NCBI RefSeq assembly: GCF_003323735.1
Contig: NZ_QOIM01000055.1
Coordinates: forward strand, 1-57,709
Direction of reading: 5' to 3'
Source: Streptomyces reniochalinae
Lineage (GTDB): Bacteria > Actinomycetota > Actinomycetes > Streptomycetales > Streptomycetaceae
Length of the DNA: 57,709 nucleotides
Shown here: in pieces, positions 8,928 through 17,941 of the stretch
Numbering within the stretch: the first letter of the stretch is position 1
How the letters are laid out: every line of letters starts with the position of its first letter
Made by a program: the position numbers and the translations under genes
The notes under the pieces: model-generated
Databases searched by the model: none
The model's input: the letters and a program-made list of their open reading frames with translations, nothing else
Told to the model about the DNA's origin: nothing

Positions 8928-9143
8928 TCAGTTTCGCTCACTCAGATGCTCCTTCTGCTGGTGATTCGCGGGGTCGTCCAGTCGTAGCTCGATGCTCGTC
9001 GGAGCGCCATTGCGCTCTGCGTACTGCTTGAGAATGCGCAGCAGAACGGCGGCAGCTTCCCGATTGAGCTCGGGCTCAGGGGTGGCGAACATGACGCACA
9101 AACGGCTCGGCGTTGTCTCCGAGCAGGCAGAGTGCTTAGTCAT
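8928..9143 (-). CDS. Small helical protein upstream of recombinase A
   Basis: The ORF could begin further up at 9263 or later at 9092; I take MTKHSACSETT as the start. The conserved part is MFATPEPELNREAAAVLLRI followed by LKQYAERNG and a charged tail. It ends 23 nt before the recombinase start on the same strand. The second recombinase is preceded by a similar-sized ORF with PEELPSLSGEAVRALLKFIL at the same place, which supports both being real genes. The function is unknown; a recombination accessory or directionality factor is a guess from position only. Confidence 0.55.
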   Translation of the reverse strand: MTKHSACSETTPSRLCVMFATPEPELNREAAAVLLRILKQYAERNGAPTSIELRLDDPANHQQKEHLSERN

Positions 9144-9529
9144 GCGCAACCGTCCGGTCCAGCAGCGCCGCCGTCGCTCGCGCTGCTCGCCGGCGGGGAG
9201 AAGTCGGCGTCGTCGGAGGAACGGATGCTGACCGTTGGGAGGGAGTAGTGCTTGGGCGAGCATTGCTCAGGAGATGGGCATCAGTTCGCGGACTCACGCA
9301 AGGTATAGAAGGCCCGGCGTGCCGAGTTGCCACAAATCATACTGGTACGGGCGATTCTGCTGTGCAGTGCCCATCGTCTGGGTGCATATGCCGAGCAGTG
9401 ATCCGTGCAGGTGAAGGTAGGGGCGAGCCAGTGGCGAGCCAGTAGCGAGCCACTCGGGGGCCAGAGACCCGGGCACTGCCCTGGGCACGCTCCAGGCGGT
9501 CAGCAGCAACCACCCGGCGGAAGCGGGCG
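9144..9529. other. Intergenic, no gene supported
   Basis: Only low-quality overlapping frames are seen. A short direct repeat, GGCGAGCCAGT / GGCGAGCCAGTAGCGAGCCA, lies at about 9421-9450. Confidence 0.5.
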
Positions 9530-10075
9530 TCAGCCGCGCCGTCGTTCGCCCCACAGGGGAAGGATCGGCGGGAGATCGCCAAGCCCTCTGGGAGGCCGCT
9601 CGGGCATGCGCGACTCACCATCATCACCATCCCACCGGCGGCCATATTGGTCCGGCAGAGTCCCCCAGCCCCAGTAGGGCTCCGGCCGGGAGGGCGTCTC
9701 GCCGAACTCCTCCAGCGGATCAACGCGCCTCTCGCCCACTGTGCACAGGTGCTCCCAGTTGTCCCCCAAGTCGAAGACGTAGGCGAACTGCTCGCCGGCT
9801 TTCAGCCTGCTGAGCTTGGTGGAGTGGCCATCCAGAGTGCCCTCCGGGGCTTCGCCATCCCACCACTCCAGCGGGCTCACGCCCGTCTTGTCGGCAAGCG
9901 TGAACATGTGCAGGTGAGCCAGATCCCAGCGCCCGAATGCCAGATCGATGGCTTGGGCGAGCCGAGCGAAGGAATGGGTCCGTGCCGCAGCAAGAATCCG
10001 GCCGGGTCGCGGCCACAGGTCCGCACCGTGCCCGGAAACCAAATCGACGCGGATGGACAACCACGACCGTGACAA
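9530..10075 (-). CDS. Plasmid pRiA4b ORF-3-like protein
   Basis: The 181-residue product starts MSRSWLSIRVDLVSGHGADL. The middle contains ILAAARTHSFARLAQAID, WDLAHLHMFTL and the hallmark FAYVFDLGDNWEHLCTV followed by YWGWGTLPDQYGRRW. These are the landmarks of the PRiA4_ORF3 family (PF07929), a small fold common on plasmids, integrated elements and transposons, with no agreed biochemical role. It has no membrane segment. It stands alone between the recombinase and a broken winged-helix gene, which fits mobile-element baggage. Confidence 0.85.
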   Translation of the reverse strand: MSRSWLSIRVDLVSGHGADLWPRPGRILAAARTHSFARLAQAIDLAFGRWDLAHLHMFTLADKTGVSPLEWWDGEAPEGTLDGHSTKLSRLKAGEQFAYVFDLGDNWEHLCTVGERRVDPLEEFGETPSRPEPYWGWGTLPDQYGRRWDGDDGESRMPERPPRGLGDLPPILPLWGERRRG

Positions 10076-10476
10076 GCTGACTTGCTCCCCTTGTTGCCGC
10101 CATCGAACCGCGAACGAGCCTACAAACGACTACCGATGGGTGGAAAATCCACCTGGCCGCAAGCAGAGAAACTGTGGTCGCCCGCTCGTCCACCAGAACT
10201 GTGTCTCGTCACCGCACCCCCGGCGCACCCACACGGTGCCCCCGCGTTCCCTCACTGCACCCGTCCGGTTCTTGCAGCTCTCTTCTCACCTGGTCTGATG
10301 ACGCTTGACTGGGGCCGGGTATCGAGCGTCCATGGTCGTCGGCGAAGCGAGCACGACCGCGCAGCGCACGCGGCTCGCACCGCCTGCGGCCAGGCACGCA
10401 CCCAACCATGCACCTGGGGCCGCACCCCGGCCGGGGACCCAACCAACCGCTGACGACCGCGATTGGGGTTCCCCTC
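10076..10476. other. Intergenic, no gene supported
   Basis: About 400 nt between divergent genes. The frames present are arginine/proline-rich shadows. It is the likely promoter region for both neighbours, but no clear -35/-10 pair was identified. Confidence 0.4.
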
Positions 10477-11461
10477 GTGATCAATAACATCAAGAAGACC
10501 ACCCGCACCCAGCGGCATCGCCCTGTCACCGGAGCAGGCGAGCTGACCGGCGCTCGCGCCCGCGTCTTCCAGGCGCTCACCGACGAGCCCGGCTCCAGCG
10601 CCGCCGACCTTGCCCTCGTCCCCGGGATCGGCCGCTCCACCGCCGGCAAGGCCCCTCGCCACGCTGGAGAGCCAAGGCATGGCCGTACGCGAGAACGGCG
10701 CCACCACCACCGGCAAAGCTGCCCCGGACCGATGGCACCCGCACCCCGACGCCACCCCGGACGAGGTGCACCCGCTCCCCAACACGGAATCCGAAGCCAT
10801 GGCGGATGCCTCATCCGAGGACTCCGGGACCGACGGTCAAAGGTACGAGGCGAAGACGACGGCACCGCACCCGACCGCTCCCGAGGTATCCCCCACCCCT
10901 GCCGAGCCCCCAGCTCACCCGTACGAGGAACTCGCGCACACACGGGAGTCCGGTGCCGGGGCACCAACGCCCGAGGGAAGTCCCGACGCACCCGCGCACC
11001 CTCACCCCCACCCGGCGCCAGGTGCGCAGGCAGGTGCGGCGACGGCCCTTACGCCGGACCCGGGGCCTGTCGGGCTCCCCGCGACGGCCGCACCGTCCGG
11101 TGTGCCGGTATCGGCCGACAGCCCGTCACACGCGCAGACAGGACAGGACAGTAACGCGCCCGCCCCGGGGCGGGCCTGCCCCACCTGCGGGCACGTGCGA
11201 CCATCTACCACCGTTACCGACAGCGGCAGGCTGCGCCCAGGAGTGCTGGGTGAGATGGTCCTCAACTTCATGGCCGCCCACCCTGACGAAGCGTTCACCG
11301 CCACCGCCATCAGCCGCAGTATCGAGCGCAGTTCCGGCGCCATCGCGAACAGCCTCGTCACGCTGGCCAAGCGGGGCACCGTCCGGCAGGTCACCGACCA
11401 GCCCCGCCGCTACCAGTACGTACCGGCCCAGGACGACTCTTCGGCCACAGCAGGGAACTGA
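10477..11461 (+). pseudogene. Double winged-helix (MarR-like) regulator, frameshifted
   Basis: From the GTG at 10477 the first part reads GARARVFQALTDEPGSSAAD then LALVPGIGRSTAGKA, a winged-helix N-terminus. The fold then continues in the next frame as LATLESQGMAVRENGATTTG KAAPDRWHPHP. The switch falls in a CCCC run at about 10651-10655; removing one C restores a single frame. After a Pro/Ala/His-rich linker of ~150 residues there is a second DNA-binding-like domain with GVLGEMVLNFMAAHPDEAFT, AISRSIERSSGAIANSLVTL and GTVRQVTDQPRRYQYV. CPTC-x2-H may bind a metal. Inference: a transcription factor disrupted by a 1-nt insertion, or a homopolymer sequencing error. A strong hairpin follows the stop. 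Confidence 0.65.
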
Positions 11462-11479
11462 CAACGCAGCACAGTGCAC

Positions 11480-11510
11480 GGGTGTGTCGCCCCTCAGCGG
11501 CGACACACCC
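11480..11510 (+). terminator. Terminator-like hairpin after the winged-helix gene
   Basis: The 12-bp stem GGGTGTGTCGCC at 11480-11491 pairs perfectly with GGCGACACACCC at 11499-11510 across a 7-nt loop. It begins 19 nt after the stop codon. There is no U-tract, as is often the case in Streptomyces. Confidence 0.8.
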
Positions 11511-12154
11511 GCACGCCTCTTCCAGCAGCGCACCAGGCCCAGAGAACCCCTACACGGCCGTGCGTTGGGCGCGGCCGAGCGCCCACCGAGAACCGAGAAA
11601 GGGCGAGGGCTACGCAGCCGGGTAAGCAGCACGGAACGGGCGACGTACCAAACGGCAGAGCATCCGTCGTCATACACGCAGCGAGCCGCGCCCGCCCGCC
11701 GTACCCGAAGATCGGGATGCTTGCCTGCACCGATATACAGTCGGGCTCGCTCAGGGGTGGCTCGTCGTGCCCCTGACCTGCGCGAACGGAGCGGCCAGGG
11801 GCGTCGTTTCGAAGGACGACGCCCGAATCGACCTCCGATGTGACCCCCGTCTCGACGCTCGGCACGCCGACGGCACCGAAGCAGCGGATCGTGACCGTCC
11901 AGCCCGTCACGACGGCTCGGCTTGAGCTTCGTCCACGAACAGCCTCCACGAGTCGCTCCCGGCCACCCCCGGCATCACCCCCAGTCCCCGGCGCCGTGCC
12001 AGGTCACATCCCAGGTGCTCGCAGCCATCACGAGGGCCCAGCCCGCCCCCTATAAATATGTCCGCAGCCATCGGCCAACAGCACACGGCGGTGGATCGTG
12101 ACGACTGCCCCTACCCCCGGTGCGCGACAGCGCTGCATACCGTACCTGCCAGGT
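11511..12154. other. Intergenic, no gene supported
   Basis: About 640 nt of somewhat lower-GC sequence with only short, low-complexity overlapping frames. I see no RNA gene, repeat or conserved protein here. Confidence 0.5.
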
Positions 12155-12628
12155 TCAAGGAGCAACAGCGCCGACCAGGAACCAGGCAACCTTCGTATCC
12201 CCCGTCCGGCAGAATCCCCAGTTACCGCCAGTCAGCTGGTGCACCACCTGCAGCCCTCGGCCCCGCTCTTCCAACAAGCTCAGTAGCGAGTCCAGCCCAC
12301 CGCCCCGGCTCTCCTCCTCTGGCGGAAAGAGAGGATCGGGCGGGAATCGAGGAAGCTGGGGCAGCCGAGGATCACCATCCTCAACCTCACAGACCCACGC
12401 GGACAGAATGCGCTGCAACCGCACCTCGTACGGACCGCAGGCATGCTCGGCCGCGTTCGCCACCAGTTCCGACAACGCAAGCTGCGCATCCTCTCGCGTC
12501 CCTTCTTCAAGGCCGAGGCCAGCGAGTGCTTCGCCCAGCGCGAGACGGGCTCCTGCGGTAGGCAGCCGCGTCCCCTTGGTCCAGCGATAGACCACAACGC
12601 CGCGTTCCGCGCGGGCCAGGGCACTCAC
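12155..12628 (-). CDS. Anti-sigma-factor-like ATP-binding protein (HATPase_c)
   Basis: I choose the GTG at 12628 because its first bases overlap the stop of the upstream gene (GTGA), giving 157 residues. The GHKL landmarks are the N box in ALSELVANAAEHACG, the G1 box in CEVEDGDPRLPQL and the G2 box in ERGRGLQVVHQL. This is the RsbW/SpoIIAB-like single-domain class that is very abundant in Streptomyces. Known members are kinases that sequester sigma factors or anti-anti-sigma proteins, though most are uncharacterised. It is coupled with a small membrane protein gene. The partner sigma factor is not in this window. Confidence 0.8.
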   Translation of the reverse strand: MSALARAERGVVVYRWTKGTRLPTAGARLALGEALAGLGLEEGTREDAQLALSELVANAAEHACGPYEVRLQRILSAWVCEVEDGDPRLPQLPRFPPDPLFPPEEESRGGGLDSLLSLLEERGRGLQVVHQLTGGNWGFCRTGDTKVAWFLVGAVAP

Positions 12629-12888
12629 CGTGCACCCCAACGGGCCGCATGGCGACCGCCACCGCGCCGATTCCGACCAGCCCCGAGCTCCAGACAGGTC
12701 CGCACCGACACATACGCAAACGGCGCGCTTCCGAGTACGACGAATGAGATCAGTAGACAGACAGCGAGGATCAGGGACGGCATCAGGTACCTCCAGCGAA
12801 TCGCCAATCGGGTCCCGACGACGACACCGTCGAGCAGCACAAGAGCGGAACTCAGTCCCACCGAACGGGTGACACGCCTCGTCATCAT
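12625..12888 (-). CDS. Small membrane protein coupled to the ATP-binding protein
   Basis: The 87-residue product has a clear hydrophobic helix in the middle (YLMPSLILAVCLLISFVVLG), a weaker one near the N-terminus (VGLSSALVLLDGVVVG), and a basic C-terminus (GAGRNRRGGGRHAARWG). Its stop overlaps the GTG of the ATP-binding protein by 4 nt, so the two are probably translated together. The family is not recognised. The arrangement suggests it helps localise or signal to the ATPase, but that is inference. Confidence 0.65.
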   Translation of the reverse strand: MMTRRVTRSVGLSSALVLLDGVVVGTRLAIRWRYLMPSLILAVCLLISFVVLGSAPFAYVSVRTCLELGAGRNRRGGGRHAARWGAR

Positions 12889-13187
12889 CCGCCTGAGCAG
12901 CTGTAACTCTCACTGAGAGGTTGAGTCGCCTCGTCGGTGGAAGCATCGGGAGGACCTCATCGACGCGCTGCTCTGTGCGCGGATGGCCGCACTGTGGTGT
13001 GGGCACGGACTGACTCGCTGCCAGCGCTGGGAGCGGACAGCTCCCTGCCCGCGAGAAAGGCCCACCATCATCACGCCTACCTGCCTTGAGCAGCGGCGTG
13101 ACGGTAAGACGAGGTCAATCGAGGGGGATCAGCCGCTCGACGGTTCATCGCCGGCGGCGCCACGGCGATGATCGCCTTCTTTCCCCG

Positions 13188-15845
13188 TTACGAGTCGAGT
13201 GTGAACAGGCGACTGACCAACTCCGGGTAGGCGAGGCCTGCTTCGGCGAGAATCTTCCTGAGGGCTTCGGGCGGACCTTTCTGCAGCGGAACCGGGGAAC
13301 CGACGTGACCGGGTACCGCGGAAAGGTCGCCGCCGCTGAACCGTGATTCCGGTGTGGCAGGGAGTCGTACCTGGTAGGTACGCCAGACGCGTGCCGGGGG
13401 ATTGAGCAGGACCAGGTAGGGGTCCGCCCACGCCATGAAGGCCCAGCGGTTCTTGCTGCGGGCTCGTACGAGCACGCCGTCGGCGTGGTGCCGCCCGAGT
13501 CGTTCGGCGGCTTTGGCCACGACTGGAAGCGGATTGCCGAAGGAGCCCGTGATCTCCCAGAGCCCGTCCTCGCACACGACTGACCAGCCGGCCGCGGTGA
13601 GCCCCTCGATCACCTCCGCGTATGGGTCGTCTTCCTGCGCCAGAGCGATGAGTTTTTCCACCTCGCTCCAGGACGCGACGCGGGCGAGCGCCCGCTCCGG
13701 CGGGATCATCAGGTCCTCCGCCTCGGCGGGCTCGGCACGCGCGATCACCGCCTTGCCGCCGTGCCAGGCGCGGGCCGCGAGTACGTCGTGCTCGCCTCCG
13801 CCGGTGAAGGTGGCGTCCTGGACGAGCAGTGTCATCACCACGGCCGCCACCGCATCCAGCCGTCGCCGGGTCTCGGGCGGAGCATCGTGGTCCGTCTCGG
13901 CCGCCAGGTCTTCGGCACCGAGTGCTTTGAGGAGGCGGCTGAGTCCGTCGCGCCAGCTCTGGTCTTGCTCGTCCCAGACTCCGGCGGCCAGGAGCTGGAC
14001 GTACAGGCTGGTCACGAGCAGCCGGACCGGAACCGGTGCTGCGGCTGAACCGTCAGGGCCTGTGAGCGCCGCGACCCAGCGCTGGGCCCAGGCGCGACAA
14101 CGGGCACGCTGCTCTGGCGCGACGTACGGGACGAGCGGCTCGCTGGTGGTGGGGAGGTCCTCCTCTTCCGTCTCGTCCTCGTGCTCTTCGTCATCCTCCT
14201 CCCGCACGGCAAGGGTGACCGCCGACACGATCCACCGCGACGAGGGTGCCTGGGGCAGGTCGAGCTGCGAGGTGCCGAACGCCAGATCCGTCAACGGCGC
14301 TCCGATCATCCGGCGGCAGTCGGCGAGGTAGGCGTCCCAGCGGTCGACGCCGCTCGATGTCACCGAGCCCGCTGTCGCGTCTCCCGCCGAACTCATCCGA
14401 GGAGCGGACGTTCCGGCGGTGAGCTCGCGCAGGCGCAGCAGATCGGTTTCGAAACGGCGTGCGGCACGCTCGTCGGCGAACAGGGTCTGCGCCGTGTAGT
14501 CGTATCTCAGCAGGGGAGCGCTGTCGGCGCTGTGTCGCTGGGCGCAGTGCACGGGGCTGTAGACGAAGACGACGGCGGATTCGGCGGTGGTGCCGTCAGG
14601 GCGGGCGCATGTGGCGCGAACCGCTGCACCAGGGACCTCGGGCAGCGGGAAGGAACCGGCCGATGCCCCCGCCGGAATGGTTCCGGTCTGCGTCCAGGAA
14701 CCTGGTGAACCGTCCGGAGACGTGCTGATCACCACGGGCAGGAGCTGGGGGTGCGCCAGAGAGACGTGCAGACCTTCGCTGTCCGTCTTCGCGCCCAGCA
14801 GGACGAGCGTGTGACCGGTGGACTTGAAGGGCCGGATGGTGCGGCCCGTCAGGCTCGCGAGTGAGGTGATGCGCCCCTGTTCGGGAAGCAGCGGCGCGGT
14901 GTCGGCGGCGATTACGGCGAGCTCGCAGTTGCCGCCGTCCCGGGTGCTGGTGCACAGTGCGGCGCGGGTCAGATTCGGGCTCCCGGTGAGAGCGTATCGG
15001 CGGCCGTCGGTCTGCCACTCGACGAATTTGCCGTGCCGCATCCGAGTCTCCTCGAGAAAACGGATCTGCGCGTCGAAGCTGCCGAGCGCCCTCTTGATCG
15101 CTCCGGCGTCGTAGCTGGACCAGCGTGGCTGGAGCCCGAGGACGGTGCGGCGGGGTGTGAGACGGCCGAGCAGCCCGCTGAGGGCATGACCGGCCTCGTC
15201 GACGAACGGGGCATACGCGTGCAGTTCGTCGACAGGACCGAGCGGCAGTTGGTCCAGCAGACTCTTCTGGAGGTTGTGCAGAAGCCGGGCACCTGATTCC
15301 GGTCCGGCCGGGGCGTTGACATGCCGTTCGGTCAGAAGGGCAGCGAGTTCCGTCAGATGATTCGCCGACCAAGGGGCAAGTTCCACGGCGGAGGGCAGGG
15401 CGTCCAGCCAGTCGGCGAGGTCGGCCAGGAGGGCGTGGGAGTCGTCGTCCTCGGTTTCCACCACCGTCCAGAGTTCGTCGTTGGCACCCCAGCCGGACAG
15501 CGTCGGGTTCCCCGAACCCACTGCGAGCCGGCAGGCGTGTTCGCCGATCAGAAGGACGACCTTGGGGTGGAACGCGCGCTGGCAGGAGGCCAGGCCGTGC
15601 AGATAACTGCGGCCTGCCATGCGCACATCGACCGGGTCGTACAGTCCTTGGGCCGCATCACCGATCACCGCGGTGCGGGCACCCAGGCCACGGGCAACGG
15701 GTATGGCGACCTTCTCCAGGAAGGGAAGATCGACTGTGAATCCGAGGAAGAGCGCTTCGTGCAGTGCCTGCTGATCGCTGCGTTCGCTCCACTCCCTCAG
15801 CAGCGTCACGGGGGATGCGAACCGGGTGTGGTGTGCCGCGCTCAT
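13188..15845 (-). CDS. PLD-superfamily protein of a defence locus (DrmC-like domain in a much larger protein)
   Basis: The product is 885 residues. Two phospholipase D-type active-site motifs are visible. One is FHPKVVLLIGEHACRLAVGS then GNPTLSG at about 90-120; the other is MRHGKFVEWQTDGRRYALTG then SPNLTRAAL at about 270-300. Both have HxK followed by G-S-x-N, without the final Asp of classical HKD. The middle has a very acidic linker (EEDDEEHEDETEEEDLP near 570). The last ~150 residues include WSVVCEDGLWEITG. PLD nucleases include DISARM DrmC, BfiI and HKD repair proteins; DrmC is only about 250 residues, so this is not a simple orthologue. Its ATG overlaps the stop of the upstream gene (ATGA), which makes a two-gene arm divergent from the kinase-helicase-methylase arm. 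Confidence 0.75.
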   Translation of the reverse strand: MSAAHHTRFASPVTLLREWSERSDQQALHEALFLGFTVDLPFLEKVAIPVARGLGARTAVIGDAAQGLYDPVDVRMAGRSYLHGLASCQRAFHPKVVLLIGEHACRLAVGSGNPTLSGWGANDELWTVVETEDDDSHALLADLADWLDALPSAVELAPWSANHLTELAALLTERHVNAPAGPESGARLLHNLQKSLLDQLPLGPVDELHAYAPFVDEAGHALSGLLGRLTPRRTVLGLQPRWSSYDAGAIKRALGSFDAQIRFLEETRMRHGKFVEWQTDGRRYALTGSPNLTRAALCTSTRDGGNCELAVIAADTAPLLPEQGRITSLASLTGRTIRPFKSTGHTLVLLGAKTDSEGLHVSLAHPQLLPVVISTSPDGSPGSWTQTGTIPAGASAGSFPLPEVPGAAVRATCARPDGTTAESAVVFVYSPVHCAQRHSADSAPLLRYDYTAQTLFADERAARRFETDLLRLRELTAGTSAPRMSSAGDATAGSVTSSGVDRWDAYLADCRRMIGAPLTDLAFGTSQLDLPQAPSSRWIVSAVTLAVREEDDEEHEDETEEEDLPTTSEPLVPYVAPEQRARCRAWAQRWVAALTGPDGSAAAPVPVRLLVTSLYVQLLAAGVWDEQDQSWRDGLSRLLKALGAEDLAAETDHDAPPETRRRLDAVAAVVMTLLVQDATFTGGGEHDVLAARAWHGGKAVIARAEPAEAEDLMIPPERALARVASWSEVEKLIALAQEDDPYAEVIEGLTAAGWSVVCEDGLWEITGSFGNPLPVVAKAAERLGRHHADGVLVRARSKNRWAFMAWADPYLVLLNPPARVWRTYQVRLPATPESRFSGGDLSAVPGHVGSPVPLQKGPPEALRKILAEAGLAYPELVSRLFTLDS

Positions 15846-17380
15846 GGGTTCGTCTCCAGGATTCGCCGTCCCTCCGCGGTGATGGTGTGGCAGTTGTCAC
15901 GGACGGCGAAAAGCCCCAGCTGCGCCGCCAAGGAGCCGAGTTGGGGTATGCGGGTGCCGATGTCGGAGTCGCCTTCGTCACCGGTCTTGAAATAACGCTC
16001 GTTGCGGAAGTGCAGACGGGAGAAGATCTTCAGCCCGCCGGTCGCGGGGTCGATGCGCAGCTTCGCGAGGGCGACTCTGCGGGACTGGGCGAGCATGTCG
16101 TCCACCAGCCGGGCGGCCAGGTCGCTGACCGGCCGGTCGGCGTAGCCGGCGATGAGGCCGTCGACCCACGTCGGGTCGAGGAACTCGGCCCGACGCCGCT
16201 GACGGCCCAGAAAGACGGCCCGTACATCGTCCGGCAGATGACCCTCACGGGAGCGCAGCGCACCCACCATCAGGAGCAGCACATTGGTCATCGGGGCATC
16301 GGCACCCCGCTCCAGGAGAAGCCGTTCGGCAGGCAACAACTGACCTGCCGCGTTCTTGGGCGGAGGCAGGTCGTCCAGGACCCGCCGTACCTTCCCGTCC
16401 GGGGCCTGTTGCGCCAACCAGTCGCGTAGTTCCTCGGCCGACCGGTCTGCCTCGCCGTCCTTGGAGCCGACACAGGCCACCAGTGCCGCCCACAGCCGAC
16501 GCCAGGCGCCGACGGAGTAATGGCGCAGCAGCACTCCCCGCCAACCGGCCGTCTCGGGAATCGCCGTCAAGACGGGATCAGTTGTCGCCTCGCCACCGAA
16601 GGCCACCGCGGAGCGCAGCGTCTCCTGGTACCCATCACCCTCGTGACCGCGGAGATCGATCGCCCGGCCGAGGATACGGAGGGTCGCACGCCGAGTGCGG
16701 TCGGACGCCGACCAGTCCCCCTGCGCGTGGCTTCCTCCACCGCGAGTTGCGGTCAGCACGTCCGTCAGCCATTCCCGCTCGGCCGGACACGGGACACCGA
16801 GAGCCGCCTGCCTCGCTGTCTCCAGGTCGGCGAAGGACACGACGTCCCGCGCCGCGAGAGACAGCAGAGGGGCGAAGAGCTCCTTGACCGCGGGAGGGCA
16901 CGGGTGCCGGCCGGGTCTGAGCACTCCGTCCCGGACATCCACGGTGCCGAGCACCGTGGCGGGTCCGCCGTATTGGTCCCAAAAGCCCCAGCGGCGGGGT
17001 GAGTACGACTGGCTCAGCTGCTGTTCGTCGGCGGCTCGCGCGAGTTCCAGTTCCTCTGTGCAAAAACGCCGCACCCGATCGACCCCGTGGGCAAGCCACG
17101 CCGGATCTGTCTCCCCGTCGTGCTGGAGCGCCGCCAGCAGGACCTCGCTGCGGCGGACCGCCCGGCGGCACGCAGTGATGTCCCAAGCGTTCCGTTCCGC
17201 GTGCGCCGCGATCGCCGCATACAGCGAGTGGTAACGGATGTACCGGGTCACCGTGGACACTCCAGGAACCAAACGGTCCACCGCCCGCATCACCGGGCCC
17301 TCCACCGCCAGTGGATAGCGCCCGGACCGCACGCCCAATCCCTCGAGTGCCCATGCCGGCCCACGGACATCCGCTGTCAC
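15842..17380 (-). CDS. Unknown protein coupled to the PLD protein
   Basis: The start is taken as the GTG at 17380 (TADVRGPAWALEGLGVRSGR); the open frame further upstream overlaps an IS fragment. The product is about 512 residues and soluble. I recognise no catalytic motif. Visible landmarks are a helical N-terminal half (TVTRYIRYHSLYAAIAAHAE), a central region with SYSPRRWGFWDQYGGPATVL, and a C-terminal segment (YFKTGDEGDSDIGTRIPQLG then SLAAQLGLFAVRDNCHTITA and EGRRIL) that looks like a winged helix. Its stop overlaps the PLD start by 4 nt, so the two probably act together. Inference: a DNA-binding or adaptor subunit of the defence locus. Confidence 0.7.
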   Translation of the reverse strand: MTADVRGPAWALEGLGVRSGRYPLAVEGPVMRAVDRLVPGVSTVTRYIRYHSLYAAIAAHAERNAWDITACRRAVRRSEVLLAALQHDGETDPAWLAHGVDRVRRFCTEELELARAADEQQLSQSYSPRRWGFWDQYGGPATVLGTVDVRDGVLRPGRHPCPPAVKELFAPLLSLAARDVVSFADLETARQAALGVPCPAEREWLTDVLTATRGGGSHAQGDWSASDRTRRATLRILGRAIDLRGHEGDGYQETLRSAVAFGGEATTDPVLTAIPETAGWRGVLLRHYSVGAWRRLWAALVACVGSKDGEADRSAEELRDWLAQQAPDGKVRRVLDDLPPPKNAAGQLLPAERLLLERGADAPMTNVLLLMVGALRSREGHLPDDVRAVFLGRQRRRAEFLDPTWVDGLIAGYADRPVSDLAARLVDDMLAQSRRVALAKLRIDPATGGLKIFSRLHFRNERYFKTGDEGDSDIGTRIPQLGSLAAQLGLFAVRDNCHTITAEGRRILETNP

Positions 17381-17941
17381 TAGCCACCCCTTGTCGGCTG
17401 CCGGAGCGTTGCATCGGCAGGAACTACCTGACCCTGCTTCAGGGTAGGTGCTGATTTCGGACGAGAGGCCAGTACGGTCGACTGAATTCTGGAAGCTGCC
17501 AGGACGCGCGCCCGATCCACCCTCAAGGGCCACCCACGACTTGGCGTTCGGCAACGCCCGAGTAACACTCCAGTGTGACTTCGCGATCTTGTATGGGTCC
17601 CCCCAGGAACCGAAGCGACTCCGCAGTGACACCGAGATCCGCAGCTACCGTCGCGTACGTCCGCTGCCCGGCCGCGGCGCGATAGAGCGCGACAGCGTCC
17701 TTCCTGAACTCCTCCGGATACGGATACTCGCGTCCCACCTGGACATCCCTCCCTGGACCATCAAAATCCATCGTCAGGGTGTCCACTCCCAGGGATCAGC
17801 CTCAGCCCGGCCCTCCTGCGGCGTCGTGGACACGGTCGCCCATCTGGCAGCGACGGTGTGACCTCCCAGAGCACCCTCGCGACGGCAGCAGATCCATTAA
17901 CGTGGCACTTCCCATCACCAGCCCGACCAGCGAGGTTCCCC
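17381..17941. promoter_or_regulatory. Divergent intergenic region holding an IS remnant
   Basis: These 560 nt separate the two arms of the defence locus and must hold their promoters. A truncated IS3-type orfA lies inside at 17610-17738. I could not pick promoter boxes with confidence. Confidence 0.4.
17610..17738 (-). pseudogene. IS3-family transposase OrfA fragment
   Basis: The frame encodes GREYPYPEEFRKDAVALYRA followed by AAGQRTYATVAADLGVTAES LR. This is the standard N-terminal helix-turn-helix region of IS3-family OrfA (PEEFRKDAVALYR ... VAADLGVTxETLRxW). Similarity stops abruptly after ESLR, and no OrfB is present. It is a remnant of a past insertion between the two arms of the defence locus. 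Confidence 0.75.
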
